64,000 nt of DNA from Knoellia locipacati. GTDB taxonomy: Bacteria; Actinomycetota; Actinomycetes; Actinomycetales; Dermatophilaceae. The notes beneath the pieces are model-generated. The model saw nothing but the letters and a program-made list of their open reading frames with translations, did not search any database and was not told where the DNA came from. Positions 42,224 through 51,900 of the stretch are shown here, piece by piece. The translations under genes and the position numbers were made by a program. The number at the start of each line of letters is the position of its first letter. Position 1 is the first letter of the stretch. The DNA is taken from NCBI RefSeq assembly GCF_007992835.1, contig NZ_BKBA01000004.1:124001-188000 (forward strand). Direction: 5' to 3'.

Positions 42224-43879
42224 GTGAACGACCAGGATGCCCTGATCGCCGGGCGCTACCGTCTCGTCAAGGTCATCGCGGCCGGGGGGATGGGCGTCGT
42301 GTGGGAGGCCTGGGACGAGCGTCTGGAGCGGGCGGTGGCCGTCAAGCAGCTGCACGCGCTTCGCGGCGTCCCGCAGGCCGAGGCCGAGGAGGCCAAGGAC
42401 CGCGCCATGCGCGAGGCGCGCATCACCGCTCGGCTGCACCACGCCCACGCCGTGCCGGTCTTCGATGCCGTGGAGCACGACGGCCAGCCGTGCCTCATCA
42501 TGCAGCTGCTGCCGTCGACCCCGCTGTCGACGGTGATCCGCGACAGCGGACCGCTGCCCCTGGCCCGGGTCGCGACGGTCGGTGCCGAGGTCGCCTCCGC
42601 ACTCACGGCGGCCCACGCGCTGGGCATCGTCCACCGCGACGTCAAGCCGGGCAACATCCTCATCACGCCCGACGGTGGCGCGCACATCAGCGACTTCGGC
42701 ATCTCACACGCGATGGGCGATGCCACGCTCACGCGCACCGGGATGATCCACGGCACCCCTGCGTACCTTGCGCCGGAGGTGGCTCGCGGGGAGGACGCGT
42801 CGTTCCCGGCGGACGTCTTCTCGCTCGGCTCGACCCTGTATGCCGCTCTCGAGGGTTCGCCTCCCTTCGGCTCGGACGGCAACTCGCTCGCCCTGCTGCA
42901 CAAGGTGGCCGCGGCGAACGTCTCACCGCCGACCCGGGCGGGGAGCCTCACGCCGTTCCTGCTCGAGATGCTGGCCTCGGAGCCGGGCGACCGCCCCTCG
43001 ATGGAGGCCGTCGCGGTCACGCTGGCAGACCTCCGCGCTGACGACGGGGCCCATGAGGTGCACACGACGGCACCCATGGCCGCGGTGGCCGGCGCCCCAG
43101 CGGTGGCCGACCACGCGGCGGAGGCCGACCCCGCGCCGGTGGAGCGTGAGCCGGTGGAGCGTGAGCCGGTGGAGCGTGAGCCGGACCTCCTCGACGACCT
43201 GCTCCCGCAGCACGACCGGGCCCGGGAACAGCCCCCGGCGCCTACCCCGGCGGGTGACGTCGCGGAGACGGGACGCCGTCGACGGCTCTCGCCACTGCTC
43301 CTGCTCGTCGCCGCCATGGTCGTGGCAGGGCTGGTGTGGGGGCTCGTGTCCGCACTGAACGACGACAACGGTGGCGACCCGTCCACGGCGGACTCGGGCG
43401 CCACGACCCAGACCACCCCGGGGAGCGCGTCACCGACGCCCTCCGCCACTCCCACGACCCCAACGCCCTCGGCCACGCCCACGACCTCATCGCCGTCGGC
43501 CACGCCCACCCCCAGTGCCACGACGCCGTCGCCGAGCGCCTCGACCCCGTCGAGCTCGTCGGCCCGGCTCGGCACGGCGATCACCACGTACTACGGGTTG
43601 CTCCCCGGCGACACGGACTCGGCCTGGCCGCTGTTGACCGCGGGCTACCAGCGCAGCCCCAGCGGCGGTCGCCAGGGCTTCGAGCGCTTCTGGTCACCCG
43701 TCCGCGACGTCACGGTGAGCAACGTCCGCGCCACCTCACCGGACCGGGTCACCGCCACGATCACCTACTCCTACAAGGACGGTCGCACCGTCGTCGAGAG
43801 CACCCGCTACCGGCTCGTCGACGAGGGCGGCGTCCTCAAGATCGCGGCCTCCGAGGTGCTGAGCAGCCGACGCGGCTGA
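42224..43879 (+). CDS. Membrane Ser/Thr protein kinase with extracellular C-terminal domain
   Basis: A 551-residue eukaryote-like kinase. Kinase landmarks: AAGGMGVVWEAWD, VAVKQL, HRDVKPGNILI (about 138), SDFGISHAMGD and THGTPAYLAPEVARG-like activation segment (residues 12-270). The cytoplasmic linker has three perfect copies of EREPV-type pentapeptide. One transmembrane helix follows (LLLLVAAMVVAGLVWGLVSAL), then a Thr/Pro/Ser-rich stalk and an NTF2-like domain (ITTYYGLLPGDTDSAWPLLTAGYQ). No PASTA repeats, so its ligand differs from that of PknB. The GTG at 42224 follows AGGAGG; the open frame upstream crosses the tRNA and is not coding. The stop lies within a three-copy 7-bp repeat (43874-43894). 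Confidence 0.9.
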   Translation: MNDQDALIAGRYRLVKVIAAGGMGVVWEAWDERLERAVAVKQLHALRGVPQAEAEEAKDRAMREARITARLHHAHAVPVFDAVEHDGQPCLIMQLLPSTPLSTVIRDSGPLPLARVATVGAEVASALTAAHALGIVHRDVKPGNILITPDGGAHISDFGISHAMGDATLTRTGMIHGTPAYLAPEVARGEDASFPADVFSLGSTLYAALEGSPPFGSDGNSLALLHKVAAANVSPPTRAGSLTPFLLEMLASEPGDRPSMEAVAVTLADLRADDGAHEVHTTAPMAAVAGAPAVADHAAEADPAPVEREPVEREPVEREPDLLDDLLPQHDRAREQPPAPTPAGDVAETGRRRRLSPLLLLVAAMVVAGLVWGLVSALNDDNGGDPSTADSGATTQTTPGSASPTPSATPTTPTPSATPTTSSPSATPTPSATTPSPSASTPSSSSARLGTAITTYYGLLPGDTDSAWPLLTAGYQRSPSGGRQGFERFWSPVRDVTVSNVRATSPDRVTATITYSYKDGRTVVESTRYRLVDEGGVLKIAASEVLSSRRG

Positions 43880-43901
43880 CGGCTGACGGCTGACGGCGTC
43901 C

Positions 43902-44191
43902 TCATCCGTCGATGACGGCGGCGTCGATCCGGGTCCCCGACGCGAGCACGGTCACGGACCCGTGTGAGGTGACCGCCTCGTCCCAGCCGTCGGGCGCGAG
44001 GTCGGCACCGTCGCGCTCCGTCCGCCGCACGAGAAGCCCTCGTCGCCGGGTCCGTCGACCACGAGCATGGTGGCCTTGTTGAGCAAGGACCACCACTGCG
44101 CGCCGGAGACCTCGACATCGGTCAGCTCGACTGTGGGCACGCCCTCGGCGAGGGTCAGGGTGACGCGGTCGCTCTCGAGGAACTCTGGCAT
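43902..44191 (-). pseudogene. Small hypothetical gene interrupted by a one-base frameshift
   Basis: The frame from the ATG at 44191 reads a sensible acidic protein (MPEFLESDRVTLTLAEGVPT, then LTDVEVSGAQWWSLLNKATMLVVDGPGDEGF) and then turns into low-quality Ser/Arg/Thr sequence. The next frame continues well from the same point: LVRRTERDGADLAPDGWDEAVTSH to the stop at 43902. Restoring one C in TTCTCGTGCGG near 44030 gives a continuous 96-residue protein ending VLASGTRIDAAVIDG. Either a real recent pseudogene, programmed shifting (no slippery run is seen) or a base-call error. I recognise no family. The WW-containing core would fit small immunity-like proteins only speculatively. Confidence 0.6.
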
Positions 44192-44239
44192 CGCCTCAAC
44201 CTGGCGGCGGCTCGGCCCCCACGGAGGTGTGCGGGCGGG

Positions 44240-45037
44240 CTACTGCCCCAGCGCGACGTCGTGGGTCAGGTAGGCGACCGTGTCGGCACCCAGCGACGGC
44301 AGGTACGTCGTGAAGCCCATGACGTAGACGTCGGGGCCGACCTTCTCGAAGCACGCCATGCCGCCCCCGGCGTCGCCGTACGTCGGACCGTTGCACAGCA
44401 CCGCCGGCGTGGACGTGGCGGTGGCCGACGACAGGAGGTCAGGGAAGCGCGCCTCCATCGTGGCGCCGTCGACGATCGACTCGTAGAGGGTGAAGGTGAC
44501 CATGTTGGTGGCCGAGCACTGAGCCGTGTTCTGGTCGGGCACCGGCACGCAGTCGAAGGGGCCGATCGTCGGCTTGTCGTGAGTGCTGACGGCGACGGGC
44601 TTGAGGGGCTGGACCGCCGACAGCCGGACCTCGGAGTCCGGGGTGTCCTGGGTGTCGGCGGCCTCGCGCAGCGCCGGCAGGCCCGTGACGGGGTCGGTCC
44701 AGACCTCGCAGTGCAGGGCCTCGCGACGGGCGAGGTCGGCGGGCTGGACGGCCGCGACCTGTTCGGGAGAACCGTATTCGCGTGCGTTGACCTCCTCTGT
44801 CGCCGTCAGCGCCTCGCACGACTGCGCCTCGGCGATCCGGTCGAGGGCGAGCTGGACGTCGACCATGCCGGTGGGTGGCGGTGACGTGGTCGCGCTCTCG
44901 CCGGCGGTGGGGCCGGGGGTGGTGCTCGACGACGGTGTGCCGGCGGAACCCGAGGTCGTGCCCGCATCCGGGCCGCACCCGGCGAGCAGGGCCGCTCCGA
45001 CGAGGACTCCCATGACGCCCCGGACGACTCGACGCAC
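44240..45037 (-). CDS. Lipoprotein of unknown function
   Basis: A 265-residue exported lipoprotein. A short signal sequence ends in the lipobox LLAGC near residue 18, followed by a Ser/Thr/Gly/Pro-rich spacer and a domain of about 200 residues with six cysteines (QSCEALTATEEV, LHCEVWTD, FDCVPVPDQNTAQCSATN, VLCNGPTYGDAGGGMACFEKVG), probably disulfide-bonded. The fold resembles no family I can name. I start at the GTG at 45037, which has GAGGGCAGT upstream and gives a normal signal peptide; the longer frame adds 50 residues before it. Divergent from the giant-protein operon across 322 bases. Confidence 0.75.
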   Translation of the reverse strand: MRRVVRGVMGVLVGAALLAGCGPDAGTTSGSAGTPSSSTTPGPTAGESATTSPPPTGMVDVQLALDRIAEAQSCEALTATEEVNAREYGSPEQVAAVQPADLARREALHCEVWTDPVTGLPALREAADTQDTPDSEVRLSAVQPLKPVAVSTHDKPTIGPFDCVPVPDQNTAQCSATNMVTFTLYESIVDGATMEARFPDLLSSATATSTPAVLCNGPTYGDAGGGMACFEKVGPDVYVMGFTTYLPSLGADTVAYLTHDVALGQ

Positions 45038-45359
45038 GAGACTGCCCTCCCTCTCCCGATCCGACCCGACGTCCCGGGACCCGCGGGTCATCCTGCTGGA
45101 CGCGACCGCGGTCCCGCTGCCGAACGGCGAAAAGACCGCGACTGCCGGGGCCGACCACCCTGCTCGTCTCGATCCGGATGACGGCACACGTCGGCAGTGA
45201 CTAGCCCGGATTGGCCATGTCGGGGCCCCTGAGGGGTCACCACACTCGTGTCATTGAGTCGGATGCCACAGCCGGTTCTCCACCGCGCGTCGACGACCTC
45301 GACCTCCGCAGCGGTGACACGACACAGACGTCCGGTGCCCTCTTTGTCGGAGGCCGGTC
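45038..45359. promoter_or_regulatory. Divergent intergenic region before the giant-protein operon
   Basis: The 322 bases hold the promoters of the lipoprotein gene and the six-gene operon. The only clear structure is CCCCT-G-AGGGG at 45226-45236, a short inverted repeat about 125 bases upstream of the operon's first start. GGAGG precedes that start. I see no -35/-10 pair I would trust, no riboswitch and no coding capacity. Confidence 0.4.
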
Positions 45360-45989
45360 ATGGCAGGGAAATCGCGAGTCGCGGCGAGCAGCCTCGCCGA
45401 CAACGCGGACCTGCCACGCCTCGTCACGGTGCTCGACAGGGCGACGTGGTTCACGCCGCTGACCAAGCGCGTGCCACCCGGTCAGACGAGCAAGGACCAG
45501 GTCCGGATCCCGGTCCGCGACGCCCAGCGGCTCCTCGTCGACGTCGTGCGTCTCGTCGCCGACCTGCCGAAGGACACGACGCCGGTCCTCGTCTGGCAGC
45601 AGGGAGCGGCCGAGCTCGAGGTCGACACGTCGGCGACGACCCTCGACTGCGACCACGGCCTGGTCACCGTCGGCGTCCGGGTCGACTGCGACCAGCTGCG
45701 GGAGCCCACCGCGGTGTCGGTGCCGTTCGCGGTGGGCACCGTCGAGGCCCCGACCGGTCTGGTCATGTCGACCTTCACCCGTCTGTCCGGGCCACCGGTC
45801 GTCACCGACGCGTGGTCGGACGCCATCACCGCCTTCGCGTGGGAGTCGCTCGTCGAGCTGACCCGCCGGGTGTGCGCCCAGCTCGGTCGTGACACCCGGG
45901 CGCGGGCCCTCATCCCGGGCGGGATCGCCGCGGAGAAGGGCGTCCTGCTCGTGCAGCCCATGTCACGGACGGCGGCGATGAGGGGGTGA
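45360..45989 (+). CDS. Hypothetical protein, first gene of the giant-protein operon
   Basis: A 209-residue cytosolic protein with no signal peptide or membrane helix. It begins with a polar helix (VAASSLADNADLPRLVTVLDRATWF) and then alternates strands in a beta-sandwich-like way (VLVWQQGAAELEVDTSATTLDCDHGLVTVGVRVDCDQL, VSVPFAVGTVEAPTGLVMSTFTRLSGPPVVTDAW). I recognise no family. The region near residue 75-120 resembles in style the repeated strands of the next, giant protein, so it could be a capping or chaperone-like subunit; this is inference. Six bases separate it from the next gene. Confidence 0.75.
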   Translation: MAGKSRVAASSLADNADLPRLVTVLDRATWFTPLTKRVPPGQTSKDQVRIPVRDAQRLLVDVVRLVADLPKDTTPVLVWQQGAAELEVDTSATTLDCDHGLVTVGVRVDCDQLREPTAVSVPFAVGTVEAPTGLVMSTFTRLSGPPVVTDAWSDAITAFAWESLVELTRRVCAQLGRDTRARALIPGGIAAEKGVLLVQPMSRTAAMRG

Positions 45990-45995
45990 GCAGTC

Positions 45996-48900
45996 ATGGC
46001 GTTCGGTGAGGACGACCTCGGGGGGTTCGGGTCACTCACGCGCGCCATCGGTCTCACCCGCGGGACGAACGGTGACAGCAACCCCGACTGGTTCGGCGAC
46101 CCGGTCGGCGGCGCGGCGCCGCCGCACACCAACGCCAACGGGTTCGCGACCCTCCTCTCCGACGACGACCAGCGGGACGCCCTCATCGAGTTCGTCGACG
46201 AGGTCCTCGGGCCGCCCACCGGTCACGACGACGCGACGTCCCGATGGGTGCCGCTGTTCGCCAACGTGGACCCTGCGGTCACGGTGTATGCCGTCCTCGA
46301 ACCGACCGGGTCCGCCACTGCAGGGACGGTGCGCATCGGGGTGGGGGTCGAGCACCGAACGGGGCTCGCCGGTGACCCGTCCGCCGCGCCCCGCGTGACG
46401 ACCCGGCTCCACGTCCCGATCGCCCACGTCGCCAGAGGCAGCGACACCCGCCCGGCCGACGGGCCGAACCCGAGCTGGCTGCTCCTCGGCCGGGAGGGCG
46501 GGCGGATCGGCGTCGAGGTGGAGGCGACCTTCACCGACGCACCCCCCGTGCCCGGCGAGTCGTTCCTGCGAGGGCTCTCCGCGTCGATCGGGATCCCGAC
46601 CGGCAACGAACCCGTCGAGTTCCGGCTCTCGCTCACCGACCTCCAGCTGCCGGGTGCGGCGTCCCCGACGACGCAGACGTTGACCCTGGACGACCTCGCC
46701 ACCGTCGGGCCGGACCTGATGCAGTTCATCGCCGGTCTGGTGCGCGCGCAGGTCGCCGCCCTCCCGACGAGCAGCCCGGCGCTCGCCAGGGTCTGGGCTC
46801 TCGCGGGCATGCTCGGCCTGCGCGACGGGGTGGCCGACCTGCCGCCGCTGCCGCTCGAGGACATCGTCCAGCGCGGACTGCCGGCCCTCGTCGACTGGCT
46901 CGAGGACATCCTCGAGACCGAGACCCACCTCGACGCGTGGCTCGCCGAGCTCGCCGCCCTCACCGGTGGGACCCCCGACGCAGCCCGCAACGCGGTGACC
47001 CTCACGGTCGGCCCGTGCACCGTCACCGTCGGGCTCGTCGTCGCCGCCGGCACCGGTGGGCACCCGACCCTCACGCCGTGGGTCGAGCTGGCACTCGGCA
47101 CCCGGTCGGGTGCGCAGGCCCTCGCCCACGTCGACCTGCTCGTCGCCGACACCGGGACGGGTGCGGCCACGGCGATCCCGGCGCTGCGGGCCGAGGCCGT
47201 GTTCGGCGCCGACGCCGGTGGCACCCGGCTCTTCGCGGGAGGTGCCGGACAACCGCGACTCGGGTCGGTGCACGTCGGCCTGCGCCTCGACGAGGCGAGG
47301 CGTCCGGCCTTCGTCCTCACGCTCCACGACGTCGACCTCCCCGGACAGCCGCACCGCGACGTGCTCGACCTCTCCAGCCCTGACGCGGCCCTCGACGCGG
47401 CCGACGACGTGCTCGACGGCGTCCTCTCCGACGCCCTCGACGCGCTCGGTGACGCCGGTGGCCTCCTCAAGGTCCTCCTCGGGGTCGACCCACCGGGGAC
47501 GATCGACAGCCCGGACATCCTCGACCTCGTGCGCGACCCGGTCGCGACGATGCGCGACTACTGGCTCGCCATCACCGACGACCAGGACGCGATGACGCAG
47601 GCCCTCGGCGCCGTGCGGCACCTCCTGCTCGGCTCCGCCGGCCCGATCGTCCCCGGGACCGGCCGCGTGGACGACCCGTGGCGGATCGTCCTCGGCGACG
47701 ACGACACCGTGGGGCTCGACCTCTGGCGTGACGGCACGAGGTTGCGGGTCGCCGTCTCCGCGGTGGCCGACCTCGACGTCCTCGACGACCTCCGGGTCGA
47801 CGCGTCCGCCCGGCTCTCGCTACTCAGCCTCGACCTCTCGACCGGTGCGGCGTCCTTCCTCGAGGACGTCGTCGGACGTGCCGGGATCGGCCCCCGCGGC
47901 ACCGACCCGGCGGTCCTGCGGATCGGGGACGACCTCGCCATCGAGGCCCCCCGGCTCGGGGTCGACGTCACGTGGACACCGCGCTCGGGGGTGCGGGTCG
48001 CACCGAGCGGTGAGGGAGTCGCGCTCCTCGTCAGTGGCCTCGGGTCCCGCGCCCCCGACCGGCTGCCCGTCCCGCTGCCCCACCTCGACGAGCACGGCAG
48101 CTGGAGCCCCGACTGGGCACCGGACTGGGCCGCCCTCGAGCGGGTCCTCGGCCACCTGCTCCGCAGGGTCGGCAGCGACGTCCTCGACGCGCTCGCGGAC
48201 CTCGTCGGGTGGGGCGAGGCCGAAGCCCGCTTCGGTGCCCCGCCGACGGTACGCGCGCGGCTGGCCCTCGACGTGCTCCTCACCGACCCCGCGGGGGCGA
48301 TCGAGCAGTGGCTGCTCGACCTCACCCTCGACTGCCGCATGCTCGGCTCGGCGCTGCGCCCGCTCGCCTGGCTCCTCTCCGCCGGGTCCCTGGGCGCACC
48401 TCTCGGCGACGGCCGCCCCGAGCGTCCGTGGCGGCTCCCTGTCGGTGGCGCGGCCGGCGCTCCCGGGCTCGCGGTGTGGACCGTCCCCGGCTGCCGGCCC
48501 GAGACGGCCCGCCGCGGCCCCGCCGAGGCCCTCGACCTGCTCACCGGCACGAGCATCCCGAGCGCGGCGACGACCGCGAGCGTCCTCCTCTCGGTCGCGC
48601 CGAGTGTGCCCGAGCTCGCCGACCTGCTGCACGGGCGCACGGGTCTCGCCACCGGTCTGACCGGACTCGTCACCCGCTGGTCGGGCACCGACGGCCTCGT
48701 CGCCGCACCCGCGACCGTCGAGGTCGACGGGCACGAGGTGCTCGCGGGTGACGCGGGGGTGCGCGTCAGGACTGCGGCCGGCCTCACGTATGCCGGCCTC
48801 GTCGCCTCCGTGCGCAGCGGCGCGGGCCTGCCGGTCGCGCCCGGTCAGGACGGAGTGCCGGCCGCCGTCGTGCACGTCGGCTGCGTCGGCGTCCACGACC

Positions 48901-51900
48901 AGGACTGGCTCGATCTCGTCCCGGCACCCCAACGGATCGACGCCACCGGTCCCAGCCCCGCGGCCGTCCCGGCCACCGGCGACGGGCCGTGGTTCGTTCT
49001 CGTGCCCGATGTCGCGCAGGCCGCCGCCGACCGACCCGACCACGACGGCCTGCTCGCCCAGGCCGAACGGGTGGCTGCCGCGCTCGCCGCGCGGACCGCG
49101 CCGGTGCTGCTCGTCGGGCACGGTGGGGCCGGGGCCGCCACGGTCCGGGCCACGGCCCTCGGAACGGTGGCGACCTCGGTCGACGACGTCGTCACCGTCG
49201 GCACCCCGTGGGGCCCCGTCGCCACGACCGCCTTCGAGACCGACCTCACCGGGGACGCCCTGCGCCTCCTCACCGCCCTCGCGCCGAGCGACACGTCGGC
49301 GCAGGCGGACACCGTCCTCGGCCTCGGGTCCGCCCCCGCGCGACAGGGACTGGACCTCGTGGGCCGCAGCCGCAGCGACCTCACCCGGCTCCCCAGCGCC
49401 CTCGCGGTGACCCGCGACCCGTCGGTGCGGGTGCACGCGTGCTTCGCCTCGCTGGGCTCGGGGGACATCGAGCGCGCCCTCGGGGCCTTCGTCGCGCAGA
49501 CCGTCCAGGCGCGCCTTCGCGCGCTCGAGGCCCTGCCGTCCGGTCCGCCGCAGGAGGTGCACGTCGCGCTCGACCTCCCCGTCGTCGACGGCACGATCGG
49601 CGGGCTGCTCCTCGGAGCCGGCGCCCGGCTCGACCTGCTCACCGTGGCCCGCGCCGCGCCCCGCCTGCGACCGCAGCGCGAGGTGACCGTCAGTCTCACC
49701 GTGGCGGTGACGGACGGCTGGCTCGTCGGTGGACCCGGTGCCGCGCAGCACGACATCGAGTGCCGCTGGGTCGGGTTCGAGGTGCACGTCCCGCTCGACG
49801 GTGGCGCCGGGCGCACCGAGGTGAGCCTGCACGAGGCTCGCGCGCACACGGCATACCGGGAGGTCTGGACGGTCACGGGCGACGGGACCGGGGCGCCGCC
49901 GGAGGTCCGCATCCTGCTCGGCGAGGTCGTGGCGCGGCTGCGCACGGACACGAACCTCGCCCACCTGCTCACCGCGGTCGGACTGCTGCGCGACGGCGGC
50001 CTCGACCCGAGCGGGCTCGACCGGCTGCTCCACGACCCGGCCGCCACGGTGCGCGCCGGTGTGGCCGCCGCACCCCTCGCGGTCGCCACCGCCCTGCGCG
50101 GGATCATCGGCGGCAGCGTCCCGTCCGACGTCGTGCCCACGGCCTTCCGGGTGTCGAGCGGGCCCGCCCACCTCACCGTCGACCTCGCCACCGGCACCGT
50201 GGCGGGCGAGCTCGCCCTCACCGAACCGGTGCCGCTCACCGTCACCCTCGCCGCGGGACCGACCGGCGCCGGGGTCGACGTCAGGGTCGGCGCGGTCGAC
50301 GACACCCTCGGCGGGGTGCAGCTGGTCGGGCACGCGGGGCCCGGCGGCGCGACCCTGCGGGTCGACCTTGCCGCACCCGGGCGACCGGTCGCCCAGGTCG
50401 CGCTCCTGCCCGACCCCAACGCCGACGGTCTCGTGTCGCTCGCCACCGCCCTGCTCCCGGCGCTCCTGCTCAAGGCACTCGGCACCGCGCTGCGGGAGAT
50501 CGTCGAGGACCCCGTGCTCGACGAGTGCCTCGGCGCCGCAGGGCTGCTCGGCTCCGCCGACCCCGAGTCCGGCGTCCGCGACCTCGTCCCGCCGCTGGGC
50601 CTCGTCTGGGACCCCGTCGGGTGGCTGAGGGCGCGCGTGGACCCGCTCGCGGCGACGGTCACCGTCCTCGACGCGCTCGCCCGCGTCGTCACCCCGGACC
50701 GCGGCGCGACACCGGGATGGCCGCTCACCGACGACGTCACCGTGACGTATGCCGTCGTCGCCGGTCGTCTCGAGCTCGCCGCCGCGGTCGCGCTGAGTCC
50801 CACGATCGACGGGCGCCCCGTCGCGACCTCGCTCACCGGTGGCCTGTCGATCGGCACGACCGGTGCCCCCGTCGCCCTGCTCGACGCGAGGGTCACCGTC
50901 GACGGCTGGGGTCTCGACCTCGGTGTCGGCGGCTCCGACCCGGCGCCCGTGCGGCTCGACCTCGTGCGACCCGCCCCCGACACCGCCCTGCGGCTCGTCC
51001 CCGCCGGACCCGGGCTGGGCAGTGCGCTCGCGGACGGCGCGGAGTCGCTCGTCGTCCTCGCGCTCAACGAGCTGGTCGGCCACCGCACCGACGCCGCCTC
51101 TCTGCGACAACAGGTCGCGCAGGCGACGTTCGACGTCTGCGGCGCCCTCGACCTGCTCGTCGCGGCCAAGGTCGACAAGGGGAAGCTGCGGCTCTACACC
51201 CAGCCGCCCGGGCCGGGCGCGGTGCTGCTCAGCCGCCTGCCCGCGCTCGCGTCCACCGGGCTGGCCGCGCTCGCCGAGGCGCTCGACCCGGCGCACACCC
51301 TCGTCGCCAGCACGCTCGACGGCGCCGGGACCGTGCGGCGGTTCGGGCTCGGGACGGCCGTCGCAGGGGTGCGGCCGTTCTCGGTCACGGTCGACGGGTC
51401 GGGCACACCGTCGGTGAGCTTCGGGTGCGACATCGCGCTCGGGACGTGGGGCCGCTTCGCGGTCGAGGAGCTCCGCCTCGACGCGAGCGGCGTGCGGGTC
51501 GCGGTGCGCGGTGGGCCGTTCGTCGTTCCGCTGGGTCCCACGACGCTGCGCCCGGTCGTCGTGGTCCGGGCCGGTGTCGCGGCCGGCGTCGGCACCCGGC
51601 TCCTCGCCGTCGGGCTCGCCGTCGACGAGGTCGAGTCGGTCCAGCTGCGGTGGGCGCTGGACACCAGCCCGCCGGAGCTGTGGGCGATCACGGGCGGCTC
51701 CTCGCCGGGACAGTCGCAGGCGCCCGAGGCCATCGCCGCCGACCTCCTCGGCATCGGGGTCGAGATCGTCTCCGGCCTCGTCGCCCAGCAGCTCGGGAGC
51801 ATCATCACCGACCGTGCGACGGCGCTGCTCAAGGACGTCGTGTTCAGCAACGCCCAGCGGCGGATCGACCCCGGGTTCGTGCACGCGCTCTTCCACCCCG

